Assembly (NCBI GenBank): GCA_046291875.1
Contig: JBKBSF010000022.1
Location: 1-64,000 of the forward strand
Length of the DNA: 64,000 nt
Reading direction: 5' to 3'
Source of the DNA: SKVR01 sp046291875
Lineage (GTDB): Bacteria; Bacteroidota; Bacteroidia; Bacteroidales; UBA7960
Below are positions 9,066-18,076 of the stretch, piece after piece. Position 1 is the first letter of the stretch, and each line of letters opens with the position of its first letter. Made by a program: the position numbers and the translations under genes. Under the pieces are notes generated by a model. The model was given only the letters and a program-made list of their open reading frames with translations. It was not told where the DNA came from and did no database searches.

Positions 9066-11084
9066 TCAAACCAAACCATCAATCAAATCGTCACTGGCAA
9101 TATTGGGAACGGTAACCTTTAACAGAGGCTCTGCCTGCATGGCACGTTTGATGGCGAAGATGGCTTCCGGATTGCGTGCCCAGCTGCGTCGGGCAATACC
9201 ATTGTTTACATCCCAGTGCAGCATGCTGCGCAGACGACGCTCTGAGTCATCGCTCCCATCGAGCATCATACCAAATCCTCCATTGATCACTTCTCCCCAT
9301 CCAACGCCACCTCCATTATGAATGGAGACCCAGGTAGCTCCTCTGAAGCTGTCGCCAATCACATTATGGATGGCCATATCTGCTGTAAACTGTGAGCCGT
9401 CGTAGATGTTCGAAGTTTCTCTCCATGGAGAGTCAGTACCAGACACATCATGATGGTCGCGGCCCAGAATAATCGGAGCAGAGATTTTGCCCTCCCTGAT
9501 TGCTTTGTTAAAGGCCGAAGCGATCCGGATACGTCCTTCGGCATCGGCATATAGGATACGAGCCTGGGAGCCCACCACCAGCTTATTTTCTTCTGCCTGC
9601 CTTATCCAAAGGAGGTTATCGGCAAGTTGTTGTTGAATCTCTTCCGGTGCCTCCTGCATCATTTGTTCCAGTACCTCAGCAGCAATCTGGTCAGTAATCC
9701 GCAGATCTTCAGCATTGGAAGAAGCGCATACCCACCTGAAGGGCCCAAAGCCATAGTCGAAACACATGGGGCCCATAATGTCCTGTACATAAGAGGGATA
9801 GCGGAACTTGCCCTCTCCGGCAAATACATCCGCTCCTGCACGGCCTGCTTCCAGCAAAAAGGCATTGCCATAATCCCAGAAATACATGCCGCGCGCAGCA
9901 AGTGCATTTACAGCGTTGACGTGCCGAACCAGAGATTGCTGAACCTTCTGGCGAAACAGATCTGGCTGCGCGGCCATCATGGCATTGGCTTCTTCAAAGG
10001 TGAGTCCGGCCGGGTAATACCCTCCAGCCCAGGGATTGTGCAGGGAGGTTTGATCAGATCCAAGCTCCACATCCAGGCCATGCTCCACAAAAGCTTCCCA
10101 GAGGTCTACCACATTGCCCTGGTAAGCAATGGATACAGCCTCTTTATTGGCTTTTGCCTGGCGAGTGCGCGCCATAACCTTCTCCAGATCATCATACACC
10201 TCGTCTACCCATCCCTGCGAATGCCGCACCTGGGTAGCCTTAGGATTTACTTCCGCTACCACACACACGGCACCTGCAATTACAGCTGCCTTGGGCTGGG
10301 CACCAGACATACCCCCCAGACCACTGGTAACAAAGATTTTGCCTGCCAGTCCTCCTGGGGAAGCGCTGAACTTACGGCCTGCATTAAGCACGGTAATAGT
10401 TGTGCCATGCACAATACCCTGAGGCCCAATATACATAAAAGAACCTGCCGTCATTTGCCCGTACTGGGTTACTCCAAGAGCATTGAACCGCTCCCAGTCG
10501 TCGGGTTTGGAATAGTTGGGTATCATCATACCGTTGGTTACAACTACCCTGGGTGCATCTTTATGAGAAGGGAAAAGACCCATGGGGTGCCCGGAATAAA
10601 GCACAAGGGTTTGCTCATCGGTCATCTCTGCCAGGTATTTCATGCACAGCAGGTATTGCGCCCAGTTTTGAAATACAGCACCATTGCCACCATAGGTTAT
10701 CAGTTCGTGCGGATGCTGCGCTACAGCATAGTCCAGGTTGTTGCTCAGCATAAGCATGATGGCAGCTGCCTGTTTGGATCGATGAGGAAACTCATCAAAG
10801 GCTCTGGCAAAGATGGAGTAATCGGGGCGGAACCGATACATGTAAATACGCCCGTAATCTTGCAGCTCCTTGAGGAACTCAGGCGCCAGAACAGCATGAT
10901 GATGCTGCGGGAAATAGCGAAGAGCATTTTTCAATGCCAGCTTTTTTTCTTCCCTGCTCAAAATATCCTTTCTGCGGGGAGCATGATTCAGGCTGGGGTC
11001 ATGGGGTTTGGGATCAGGCAACTGTTCTGGAATTCCTTGCAGAACAAGCCGGTGAAACTCTTCAATACTGATTTGTTTTTCCAT
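9066..11084 (-). CDS. hutU: Urocanate hydratase
   Basis: The 672-residue product converts urocanate to imidazolonepropionate in histidine degradation, using bound NAD+ as electrophile. Family signatures include LVLYSGHPMGLF, QYGQMTAGSFMYIGPQGIVHGT, FVTSGLGGMSGAQPKA (Rossmann region) and VSIHNGGGVGWGEVINGGFG near the C-terminus. The length matches the long urocanase form seen in Bacteroidota (about 660-680) rather than the 555-residue E. coli/Pseudomonas form. No other hut genes are adjacent, so the rest of the pathway must lie elsewhere. A good promoter precedes it. Confidence 0.96.
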   Translation of the reverse strand: MEKQISIEEFHRLVLQGIPEQLPDPKPHDPSLNHAPRRKDILSREEKKLALKNALRYFPQHHHAVLAPEFLKELQDYGRIYMYRFRPDYSIFARAFDEFPHRSKQAAAIMLMLSNNLDYAVAQHPHELITYGGNGAVFQNWAQYLLCMKYLAEMTDEQTLVLYSGHPMGLFPSHKDAPRVVVTNGMMIPNYSKPDDWERFNALGVTQYGQMTAGSFMYIGPQGIVHGTTITVLNAGRKFSASPGGLAGKIFVTSGLGGMSGAQPKAAVIAGAVCVVAEVNPKATQVRHSQGWVDEVYDDLEKVMARTRQAKANKEAVSIAYQGNVVDLWEAFVEHGLDVELGSDQTSLHNPWAGGYYPAGLTFEEANAMMAAQPDLFRQKVQQSLVRHVNAVNALAARGMYFWDYGNAFLLEAGRAGADVFAGEGKFRYPSYVQDIMGPMCFDYGFGPFRWVCASSNAEDLRITDQIAAEVLEQMMQEAPEEIQQQLADNLLWIRQAEENKLVVGSQARILYADAEGRIRIASAFNKAIREGKISAPIILGRDHHDVSGTDSPWRETSNIYDGSQFTADMAIHNVIGDSFRGATWVSIHNGGGVGWGEVINGGFGMMLDGSDDSERRLRSMLHWDVNNGIARRSWARNPEAIFAIKRAMQAEPLLKVTVPNIASDDLIDGLV

Positions 11085-11122
11085 TATGATAGTAAGATGT
11101 TTTGATTAAGGGTGTAAGGCTG

Positions 11123-11155
11123 CAAAAATACTCAATCTGGAGTAAAATAGCCAAA
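11123..11155 (-). promoter_or_regulatory. Promoter of hutU
   Basis: Reading the minus strand, TTTG (complement of 11152-11155) is followed after 21 nt by TATTTTTG (complement of 11123-11130). This lies about 38 bp upstream of the hutU ATG. Confidence 0.65.
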
Positions 11156-11163
11156 CGAAGTGA

Positions 11164-11586
11164 TCATTTGCAACTTTCCACCTCATCCACATCAAAAACA
11201 CCAAAATCCCAGGAAAAACTCTCTTTCTGCGTATCGGCAAGGGTCAGCCCTTCCACAGAAAACCGCAATCCGGCCAGCGAGCCTCTTCGGCTCTGTCCGG
11301 GGTTGAGACACAATTCAAAGGTTTCGCTTTGGTACACCAATACTCCACCGTCATAAAATCCCACGCTATAGCTCCATTTTACAGGAACTGTATGTGTATT
11401 GGTAACACGAAGGCCCAGCACGGCATCGCTATCGGCTTGCACGGCAGATGCCCTTTGCCATCTGTACATCACCTTTATGTGATCTTCTGTAACAAACTCT
11501 GTAAATCCTCTTTGTGCAAAGCTTATGGTGGGTAATACCCCCAGAACCAACAATAAACCCGCAAATACAACCAGTTTTTTTTGCAT
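11164..11586 (-). CDS. Secreted protein of unknown function
   Basis: The 140-residue product begins with a Sec signal peptide (LVVFAGLLLVLGVLPTISFAQ) and continues as a beta-rich domain with the pattern LRVTNTHTVPVKWSYSVGFYDGG, like a small immunoglobulin-like fold. Two cysteines (in FELCLNP and at the penultimate residue, ESCK) could form a disulfide in the periplasm. I do not recognise a family. It ends immediately before the hutU promoter, so it is a separate unit. Confidence 0.65.
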   Translation of the reverse strand: MQKKLVVFAGLLLVLGVLPTISFAQRGFTEFVTEDHIKVMYRWQRASAVQADSDAVLGLRVTNTHTVPVKWSYSVGFYDGGVLVYQSETFELCLNPGQSRRGSLAGLRFSVEGLTLADTQKESFSWDFGVFDVDEVESCK

Positions 11587-11690
11587 ACGTTCTCTTTTTT
11601 AATTGTTAGTGGACAAATTTTTCTGAAACAACTACCTGTATAAGCGTTACGCTTACCAACTACTTAAACAAGAGAAAGCCGGTTGAAGTT

Positions 11691-12674
11691 TTAAACATGC
11701 TTGAGCACATGACGAAAATAATGTTCATGGGCTTGTGCACCGGCAAAATCCTGCTCCAGTAGTCGCTCTGCCGCTCTGTAATAATCGGCTGATGACTGAC
11801 AAACTTTGATCTCAGAGAAATATTGTGCTCCATCTGCAAATAATCCAGACATGTAATACCATAAAGATTTCAGGAAACCCAGTCTTGCTTTTCCCTCAAA
11901 AGCACCGGCAGCAATTTCATCGTGAAAAGCCTTCAGACGAACCCTTTTTTCCCCATCACTCAAAACAAGACCTTTTATTTCAGCCGCAAGAAATGGATTG
12001 ATTAAGGCAGCTCTGCCAATCATCCAGGTATGGATATCCGGAAACTGTTTCTTTAACTCTTCAAACCTTTGGGCATGGTAAATATCACCATTGTAGGCCA
12101 GTGGCAGCCGGGTCGTCTGCCTGGCCATTTCAAACCCCTCCAGGTTTACCTCTCCTTTGTAAAGCTGACTCCCGATGCGTGGGTGCAGGATCAGAAGATG
12201 CAGCGGATAATCATTCAACACGGGCATTACATGCTCCAGCTCCTGGGGGCTTTTATAACCCAAACGCATCTTTATGGAGAGTTTAATACCGATGCGTGGC
12301 ATAATGGAATCGAGTAAAGAACGGATCTTATCAGGGTAAGGTAGTAGTCCGCATCCCCTCATTTTATTTGCCAGACGCGAGAAAGGGCATCCCATATTCC
12401 AGTTGATGTGATCATAGCCCTGTTGCTCCAGGTAGTTGGCCATGGCCACTATTTCATCGCTGTTGATGCTTACAAACTGCGGAACGGTTGAAACAGGATT
12501 CTCGTGCAAGGGAACCACATCTGCAAATTTGGAAGGATTAAGCTTTTCGGGATTTACTCCCGAAATGAATGGAGCATACACCTGATCCAACGCAGGGAAA
12601 TGCCTTGCATAAGCATTGCGGTAATTTTTTTGGGTTATACCATGGAATGGAGCCAGTACAATCTGAGGTTGCAT
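11691..12674 (-). CDS. dus: tRNA-dihydrouridine synthase
   Basis: The product (327 residues from ATG 12674) is an FMN-dependent reductase that makes dihydrouridine in tRNA. Family motifs include VLAPFHGIT at the N-terminus, NWNMGCPFSRLANKMRGCGLL with the active-site Cys region, KMRLGY, LHPRIGSQLYKG and WMIGRAALINPFL. The longest frame begins with a TTG at 12713, but that codon precedes a -7 promoter box (TATCTTTG) that the extension would include, so MQPQIVLAP at 12674 is the likely start. It is divergent from the aspA-like gene. Which uridines are modified cannot be read from sequence. Confidence 0.92.
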   Translation of the reverse strand: MQPQIVLAPFHGITQKNYRNAYARHFPALDQVYAPFISGVNPEKLNPSKFADVVPLHENPVSTVPQFVSINSDEIVAMANYLEQQGYDHINWNMGCPFSRLANKMRGCGLLPYPDKIRSLLDSIMPRIGIKLSIKMRLGYKSPQELEHVMPVLNDYPLHLLILHPRIGSQLYKGEVNLEGFEMARQTTRLPLAYNGDIYHAQRFEELKKQFPDIHTWMIGRAALINPFLAAEIKGLVLSDGEKRVRLKAFHDEIAAGAFEGKARLGFLKSLWYYMSGLFADGAQYFSEIKVCQSSADYYRAAERLLEQDFAGAQAHEHYFRHVLKHV

Positions 12675-12702
12675 GCGGGTTAAGAAGTTTTGATATTTCC
12701 GG

Positions 12703-12710
12703 CAAAGATA
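12703..12710 (-). promoter_or_regulatory. -7 promoter box of dus
   Basis: TATCTTTG on the minus strand (complement of 12703-12710) lies 29 bp upstream of the dus ATG. No good TTTG -33 box is found at the expected spacing. The box sits inside the longer open frame and so decides the start codon. Confidence 0.55.
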
Positions 12711-12779
12711 CAATTATAGCAGCTTTGGGGCAGGTTACAACGAAAAATGCTAATTTTACAAGACCATTAATTTTCCGCG

Positions 12780-14222
12780 ATGCGAACAGAAAATGACAGT
12801 TTAGGCACCAGGGAACTGCCCGAAGGGGTGCTTTATGGCATACATGCGCTCAGGGCCATGGATAATTTCAACAACTCCTCTGCTTTCAATCTGGAGTGGT
12901 ATAAAGCCATAGGAACCGTTAAACAGGCCTGTTTCCAGACTGTAACAGCATTTATTGAGGCAGCACTTAAGAAGTATCCCGGCAGGTCTTTGCCTGTGGG
13001 TTGCGATGACCCTGCAAAGTTCACATTGCTTGAGCAAACGGCAGAGGAAATAGGTCGGGGAATGTATTTCGACCAATTCATCGTGCCTGCCATACAGGGC
13101 GGGGCAGGTACTGCCATCAACATGAATATAAACGAGATTTTGTGCAATGCCTCCCTTGTAAAACAAGGATCAGAACCGGGAAGGTATGACTTACTGGACC
13201 CCTTTCTTCATGCCAATATATTCCAGTCGACCAACGATGTGGTGCCCAGTGCTCTGAAACTTGCCCTGATGCGGCAGTTCAATCTTCTGGAGCAACAGAT
13301 CAATGCATTGCGCAACAAAATGGAACAGATGGAAGGACAGCATCGCAACAACCTTCGTTTGTCGTATACTCAAATGCAGCGGGCTGTTCCGTCCTCTTTT
13401 GGCATGTTATTCAGTACCTGGAGCGATGCCTTGTCGCGCGACTGGTGGCGGGTATCCAAATGTTTTGAGCGGATAAAGGTTATCAACCTGGGAGGAGGCG
13501 CTACCGGCACTGCACTGGGTATTCCCCGCTATTTTGTTATGGAAGTGACCAACCGGTTGCGTCAGATCAGCGGTTTACCCGTTACTCGCAGCGAAAACCA
13601 CAGCGATACCACACAAAATCTTGACAGCCTGGTAGAGGTACACGCCATCCTAAAGGCTCATGCGGTGAACCTGGAGAAAATTGCTGCTGACCTCAGATTG
13701 CTCGCCTCTGATATTTCCGGAAATCCTCAGATGATTTTGCCTGGCAAACAAACCGGTAGCAGCATAATGCCCGGAAAGATCAACCCGGTAATCAGCGAAT
13801 TTGCCATAAGTGCAGCTCACAAAGTGTACAGCAACGATATGCTTGTAAGCAACCTCTGCGGGCAAGGCACCCTGGATCTTAATGCATACCTGCCAACCAT
13901 TGGCCATGCTATGCTCGAAAGTATTCATCTGCTTATCAAAGTCAATGAGAGCATGTTGCACCACCTGCTCAATGGACTGGAAGTGCAACAGCAAACTGCA
14001 AAGGAACTGGTGCTGAAGAGCCCCACCCTTACCACTGCTCTTTTACCCGCTATCGGATACCAGAAAGCGACCCAGATGGCCCATTTAATGCAATCGGAAA
14101 ACCTTGATATTTTCCAGGCCAATCAGAAACTCAGGCTCCTTGATGATGATCTGCTGCTACAACTACTCCAGCCTGAAAGATTATTGCAGCTGGGCTACTC
14201 CCTTGGCGATCTGCCAGATTAA
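12780..14222 (+). CDS. aspA: Aspartase/fumarase-family ammonia-lyase in the hydrogenase maturation cluster
   Basis: The 480-residue product belongs to the aspartase/fumarase superfamily. It opens with GTRELPEGVLYGIHALRAMDN, close to the AspA N-terminus, and has the superfamily signature GSSIMPGKINPV in the loop that carries the catalytic Ser. Aspartases release ammonia and fumarate from aspartate. The next two genes are hydF and hydE with short gaps (35 and 83 bp), so it is probably part of a hydrogenase maturation operon. A similar ammonia-lyase is known from several Bacteroidota hyd loci. A role in supplying ammonium for the bridging dithiolate amine is an inference, not shown. Its substrate could differ from aspartate. 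Confidence 0.87.
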   Translation: MRTENDSLGTRELPEGVLYGIHALRAMDNFNNSSAFNLEWYKAIGTVKQACFQTVTAFIEAALKKYPGRSLPVGCDDPAKFTLLEQTAEEIGRGMYFDQFIVPAIQGGAGTAINMNINEILCNASLVKQGSEPGRYDLLDPFLHANIFQSTNDVVPSALKLALMRQFNLLEQQINALRNKMEQMEGQHRNNLRLSYTQMQRAVPSSFGMLFSTWSDALSRDWWRVSKCFERIKVINLGGGATGTALGIPRYFVMEVTNRLRQISGLPVTRSENHSDTTQNLDSLVEVHAILKAHAVNLEKIAADLRLLASDISGNPQMILPGKQTGSSIMPGKINPVISEFAISAAHKVYSNDMLVSNLCGQGTLDLNAYLPTIGHAMLESIHLLIKVNESMLHHLLNGLEVQQQTAKELVLKSPTLTTALLPAIGYQKATQMAHLMQSENLDIFQANQKLRLLDDDLLLQLLQPERLLQLGYSLGDLPD

Positions 14223-14257
14223 ACTAAAGTAATACCCATTGGGCTTAAACAATATTC

Positions 14258-15487
14258 ATGTCAAAAGGAAGAGAAAATAAACCGCACATTGGCATATTTG
14301 GCCGGCGCAACAACGGAAAAAGTTCACTCATCAATGCTTTGGCCGGTCAGGATATTGCCATTGTTTCTGATGTGGCCGGCACCACCACCGACCCCGTTAA
14401 GAAGTCAATGGAGATCTCCGGCATTGGCCCGGTAATTCTGGTTGACACTGCTGGTATTGATGATGTGGGCGAACTGGGCTCCAAGCGTATTGCCCGAAGT
14501 ATGGCCATGCTCAAAACCGTTGACCTTGCTGTGCTGGTTATCACCTCCAACACACTGGACTCCTTCGAAGAGCAACTCATCGCTGAGTTTAAGCGACAGG
14601 ATATTCCCTTTCTTATCGTGCACAACAAATCGGACCAGGTAGCCATTTCGCATACTACACGACAAAAGATCATTAAACAATGGAATGTACCTTTGATAGA
14701 ATTTTCGTGTGTGGAGCCCCTGCAGAAGGAGTCTCTGGTGCAGGCACTCAGAGATACCATTCCGCCATCGGCCTACCGCAGCAGCACTTTGCTGGGAGAT
14801 CTGTTGAGCTACGGAGACCTGGTGCTGCTCATCACGCCTATTGATATTGAAGCGCCGGAAGGCAGGCTCATATTGCCCCAGGTGCAGGCAATACGCGATA
14901 TATTAGACAACGACTGTGTATGTGTAGTGGCCAAAGAACGGGAAATTGATAATCTTATCAAAGTGCTCAACCCCAGGCCCAGCCTTGTGATCACCGACAG
15001 CCAGGTGTTTCTGAAAGCAGATGCCGCCATTCCGGCAGATATCCCTCTGACCAGTTTCAGCATTATGCTGGCCCGGCACAAAGGAGATTTTGAAAACTAC
15101 GTAAAGGGAACCCCCAGGATATCGCAGCTCCAGGATGGAGACCGGATTCTTTTGCTTGAAAGCTGCACACATCATGTTGCCTGCGATGATATAGGCAGAG
15201 TAAAGATACCCCGCTGGATGAACAATTATACCGGTAAAAAGCTGGAGTATGACGTAGTGGCGGGTTTCAACGAACTTCCGCACCCCATTGAGTCGTATGC
15301 ATTGGTGGTACAGTGCGGTGGATGTGTAATTACACGCAAACAACTGGTTTCGCGCCTGAAGCCAGCATTGGATGCCAACATTGCGGTTACCAATTACGGA
15401 ATGGCCATTGCCTGGATGCATGGAATTTTTCACCGTGCAGTAGCTCCCTTTGTAAAAATCGATGCCAGTGCCGAAGATTATTTGTAA
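14258..15487 (+). CDS. hydF: [FeFe]-hydrogenase maturation GTPase HydF
   Basis: The 409-residue product is HydF, the scaffold that carries the two-iron subcluster and delivers it to the hydrogenase. The GTPase domain has the P-loop GRRNNGKSS (G15-S23), the switch I threonines DVAGTTTDP and DTAG (63-66). The C-terminal iron-sulfur site is C303-x-H305, then 46 residues, then Q352-C353-x-x-C356. The usual His before the CxxC pair is therefore Gln here. Length is typical. It sits between the aspA-like gene and hydE. hydG and a hydrogenase gene (hydA) are not in the window. Confidence 0.95.
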   Translation: MSKGRENKPHIGIFGRRNNGKSSLINALAGQDIAIVSDVAGTTTDPVKKSMEISGIGPVILVDTAGIDDVGELGSKRIARSMAMLKTVDLAVLVITSNTLDSFEEQLIAEFKRQDIPFLIVHNKSDQVAISHTTRQKIIKQWNVPLIEFSCVEPLQKESLVQALRDTIPPSAYRSSTLLGDLLSYGDLVLLITPIDIEAPEGRLILPQVQAIRDILDNDCVCVVAKEREIDNLIKVLNPRPSLVITDSQVFLKADAAIPADIPLTSFSIMLARHKGDFENYVKGTPRISQLQDGDRILLLESCTHHVACDDIGRVKIPRWMNNYTGKKLEYDVVAGFNELPHPIESYALVVQCGGCVITRKQLVSRLKPALDANIAVTNYGMAIAWMHGIFHRAVAPFVKIDASAEDYL

Positions 15488-15570
15488 TTTTGCACTGAAA
15501 TGCCTTTTACAACAACCCACTGAACAGCAAAACCTTATCAGTAAATCGCCAATCTATTCATTACACAGAA

Positions 15571-16659
15571 ATGATAAAAACGATCCCCGAAATACTATTG
15601 CAGGACCATTTTGAAAAACAAGATCTCATTCAGCTTCTCCAAGCAGGTGAAGAAGAGAGGAAACTTATTTTTGCCAGGGCGGCAGAAATCAAAGAGCAGT
15701 ATGTGGGCAATAAGGTGTTTTACAGAGGGTTGATTGAGTTTTCCAATTTATGCGGAAAAAACTGCTACTACTGTGGCATTCGGGCGGGCAATACCCAGAC
15801 ACATCGTTATGAAGTTACTTCCGAAGAGGTATTGGAAGCAGCCCGCTACGCCTACGACAACCGCTTTGGAAGTATCGTGATACAAGCGGGAGAGCGCAGC
15901 GATAAGAGCTTTGTTAAGCGCATATCTGAAATTCTCCGGAAAATAAGAGAATTTTCCAACGGGGAGTTGGGTATTACCCTATCCCTTGGAGAGCAATCGG
16001 AAGAGACCTATCGTGAGTGGTTCGACAATGGTGCACATCGTTATCTTTTGCGGATTGAAGTATCAAACCCGGAGCTCTATGGCAAGTATCATCCTGAAGA
16101 TAAGAAACATGACTACCAGGAACGAATACAATGCTTGCATCTGCTTCGAAAAATCGGATACCAGGTAGGCACCGGAGTAATGATTGGTCTGCCCTTTCAG
16201 AGCGTTTCAGATCTGGCCGATGACCTGATCTTTTTCCGGGATTTCGATATCGATATGGTGGGAATGGGCCCTTACATTGAGCACGAAAACACCCCTATGT
16301 ATCAATACAAGGATCAGCTCATGCCCCGCATCGACAGGTTTTATCTGGGCCTTAAGATGGTTGCCATCCTGCGTATTATGATGAAAGATATCAACATTGC
16401 CGCCACCACGGCCATGCAAGCCATAGACGCCATGGGGCGGGAGAAAGCCATCAAGGTGGGTGCTAATATTATCATGCCCAATCTTACCCCGACCCATTAC
16501 CGTGAAGATTACCTTCTTTATGAAGATAAGCCCTGTACCGACGAAGATGCTGACGAATGCAAGCGTTGCCTGGAAGCACGTATCCACATGGCCGGCGGTC
16601 AGATTGGATATGGCGAATGGGGAGATTCCGAGCATTTTAGAAAAAGGAAGAATGATTGA
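15571..16659 (+). CDS. hydE: [FeFe]-hydrogenase H-cluster radical SAM maturase HydE
   Basis: The 362-residue product is the radical SAM enzyme that acts in assembly of the diiron subcluster. The radical SAM motif CGKNCYYC gives C61-x3-C65-x2-C68. Near the C-terminus CTDEDADECKRC forms the C-x7-C-x2-C motif of a second, accessory cluster seen in many HydE proteins. Without hydG the biotin synthase/PylB relatives must be considered, but the C-terminal motif and the neighbouring hydF support HydE. It ends within a short TGAT repeat and is convergent with the SUI1-family gene. Confidence 0.94.
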   Translation: MIKTIPEILLQDHFEKQDLIQLLQAGEEERKLIFARAAEIKEQYVGNKVFYRGLIEFSNLCGKNCYYCGIRAGNTQTHRYEVTSEEVLEAARYAYDNRFGSIVIQAGERSDKSFVKRISEILRKIREFSNGELGITLSLGEQSEETYREWFDNGAHRYLLRIEVSNPELYGKYHPEDKKHDYQERIQCLHLLRKIGYQVGTGVMIGLPFQSVSDLADDLIFFRDFDIDMVGMGPYIEHENTPMYQYKDQLMPRIDRFYLGLKMVAILRIMMKDINIAATTAMQAIDAMGREKAIKVGANIIMPNLTPTHYREDYLLYEDKPCTDEDADECKRCLEARIHMAGGQIGYGEWGDSEHFRKRKND

Positions 16660-16668
16660 TTGATTGAT
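16653..16668. repeat. (TGAT)4 microsatellite over the hydE stop codon
   Basis: Four TGAT units include the hydE stop (16657-16659). Expansion or contraction here would not change the protein, because every frame soon meets TGA. Confidence 0.7.
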
Positions 16669-16681
16669 AACAATTCTGCTA

Positions 16682-17029
16682 TCACCCTCCGGCTTTTTTG
16701 GCTTTGTATCCTTCCCTGGTCAGGAATTCAAGAATTTTATCGCGGTGATCGCCTTGCAAAAGAATTTCACCCTCTTTGGCAGCCCCCCCCACTCCACATT
16801 TGTTTTTGAGTAGCCTGGCTAGCTCATCCAGATCCTTTTCTGCTCCCACAAAACCGGCAACTACCGTTACTGTTTTGCCACCTCTGCCCTTTTTGCTTAG
16901 CATGATCTTCAGATTTTGCTGCTGCGGTGCCAGGGTTTGGGTTTCTTCTTCTTGTATGTTGAAATCAAAATCCTTGTTGGTTGAATATACAATATTGCCC
17001 AAGGTTCTTTTATCTGTTTTTTTTGCCAT
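16682..17029 (-). CDS. yciH: SUI1/eIF1-family translation factor (YciH type)
   Basis: The 115-residue product carries a C-terminal SUI1 domain (about residues 38-110) with KKGRGGKTVTVVAGF and GVGGAAKEGEILLQGDHRDK, the core of YciH/eIF1-like proteins. E. coli YciH resembles eIF1 and has been linked to start-site fidelity. Its bacterial role is not well established. The N-terminal 35 residues are polar and probably disordered. It lies 42 bp after the lipid-kinase gene on the same strand, so the two may be co-transcribed. Confidence 0.9.
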   Translation of the reverse strand: MAKKTDKRTLGNIVYSTNKDFDFNIQEEETQTLAPQQQNLKIMLSKKGRGGKTVTVVAGFVGAEKDLDELARLLKNKCGVGGAAKEGEILLQGDHRDKILEFLTREGYKAKKAGG

Positions 17030-17071
17030 CAGTCACTGTTTTAGGTAAGATCAGGGCTGCAGGATGCCCAT

Positions 17072-17947
17072 TCAAGGTACAATAACGTTCAAAGATAGTG
17101 GATTTACTTTTACATGAAGTTCCCGGGAAAAACCGGCTGGGTCGCCGTCTATATGATAAGGAAGACTCGCGGGCTGTTCCAGAATAATCTCGCTGGTTTT
17201 GATATACTCCACATAATGCGTACGGTTGATCAGCCTGAGCATCATTACCTGCCCGAGCACAGGGGCTTCTACCAAGGGTACTTTCGACAGGATGCAAACA
17301 TGCAGCAAGCCATCGTCGATTTTAGCTTCGGGTGCTATAGCAACGCCATTGCCAAACTGATCGGAATTGGCAAAGCTTACAAGCAAGGCTTTCCTTGTAA
17401 AGGTATTTCCCTGCAGCGTAAACTGGTATTGAATGGGTTTATAAACAGGGTATTCCCGTACAACAATTTTAAAGTAAGACCAGAAACCTCTGCGTTTTAC
17501 TTTTGCAAATTTTTCAGCCACATGTGCATCAAAACCCACTCCTGCAAGGTTGCATCCAAATTTTCCGTTAACCATGTAAGTATCGATGCTGCGGGTTTGG
17601 AGCCGGGAAATGGATTGCAATGCCCTGTTGAGGTTAAAGGGGAGTTTCAGATGATGTGCCAGCCCGTTGCCTGACCCTAAGGGTATTATACCTAAAGGCA
17701 GTGAGGTGTTTGCCAGTGCAGAAGCCACTTCATTTACTGTTCCATCGCCCCCTGCCACCACTACAGCATCATAGTCCTGAGCCACAGCGTGGGCTGCAAG
17801 CTCCCTGGCATGTCCGGCATACTCAGTTGAAACGATCTCTGTGTCAAACTTTGCCTTATCAATTCTCTGGTCGATGATCTCCTGCAACCGTGCCTTGTTG
17901 CTGATCCCCGATACCGGATTGATGATAAAGCGAATTCTTTTCTTCAT
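17072..17947 (-). CDS. Diacylglycerol kinase-family lipid kinase
   Basis: The 291-residue product has the DAGK catalytic fold of the YegS/DgkB type: RIRFIINPVSG at the N-terminus, VVVAGGDGTVNEVASAL (the nucleotide-binding GGDGT motif), PLGIIPLGSGNGLAHHL, and a C-terminal beta-sandwich. Such enzymes phosphorylate diacylglycerol, sphingoid bases or related lipids. The substrate is not predictable. The frame opens with TTG at 17950, but the adjacent ATG at 17947 is the better start. A 14-bp palindrome AAAACAATTGTTTT (17949-17962) lies directly upstream of the start and could fold over the ribosome-binding region. Confidence 0.9.
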   Translation of the reverse strand: MKKRIRFIINPVSGISNKARLQEIIDQRIDKAKFDTEIVSTEYAGHARELAAHAVAQDYDAVVVAGGDGTVNEVASALANTSLPLGIIPLGSGNGLAHHLKLPFNLNRALQSISRLQTRSIDTYMVNGKFGCNLAGVGFDAHVAEKFAKVKRRGFWSYFKIVVREYPVYKPIQYQFTLQGNTFTRKALLVSFANSDQFGNGVAIAPEAKIDDGLLHVCILSKVPLVEAPVLGQVMMLRLINRTHYVEYIKTSEIILEQPASLPYHIDGDPAGFSRELHVKVNPLSLNVIVP

Positions 17948-18023
17948 CAAAACAATTGTTTTTTAAGCCATTAGCTTAGCTGAGCTCTGTTGCTATTACT
18001 ACTTCCCAGACATAACACAAAAA

Positions 18024-18054
18024 AACCGGGAAATACTTTTATTGTTTTCCCGGT
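18024..18054 (-). terminator. Terminator of the ferritin gene
   Basis: On the minus strand the 9-bp stem ACCGGGAAA/TTTCCCGGT (18025-18033 with 18046-18054) is followed by eight T residues. It lies about 20 bp past the ferritin stop. Confidence 0.9.
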
Positions 18055-18076
18055 CATGGTATATAATTTCAAAATG

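Noticed and set aside
9627..11105. 492-codon plus-strand open frame opposite hutU
   Set aside because: It is a shadow frame on the strand opposite a clear urocanate hydratase, with no domain signals. Long antisense frames arise from the codon use of such genes.
15571..16659. Biotin synthase as identity of the radical SAM gene
   Set aside because: The C-terminal C-x7-C-x2-C motif and adjacency to hydF fit HydE, and no biotin genes are nearby.
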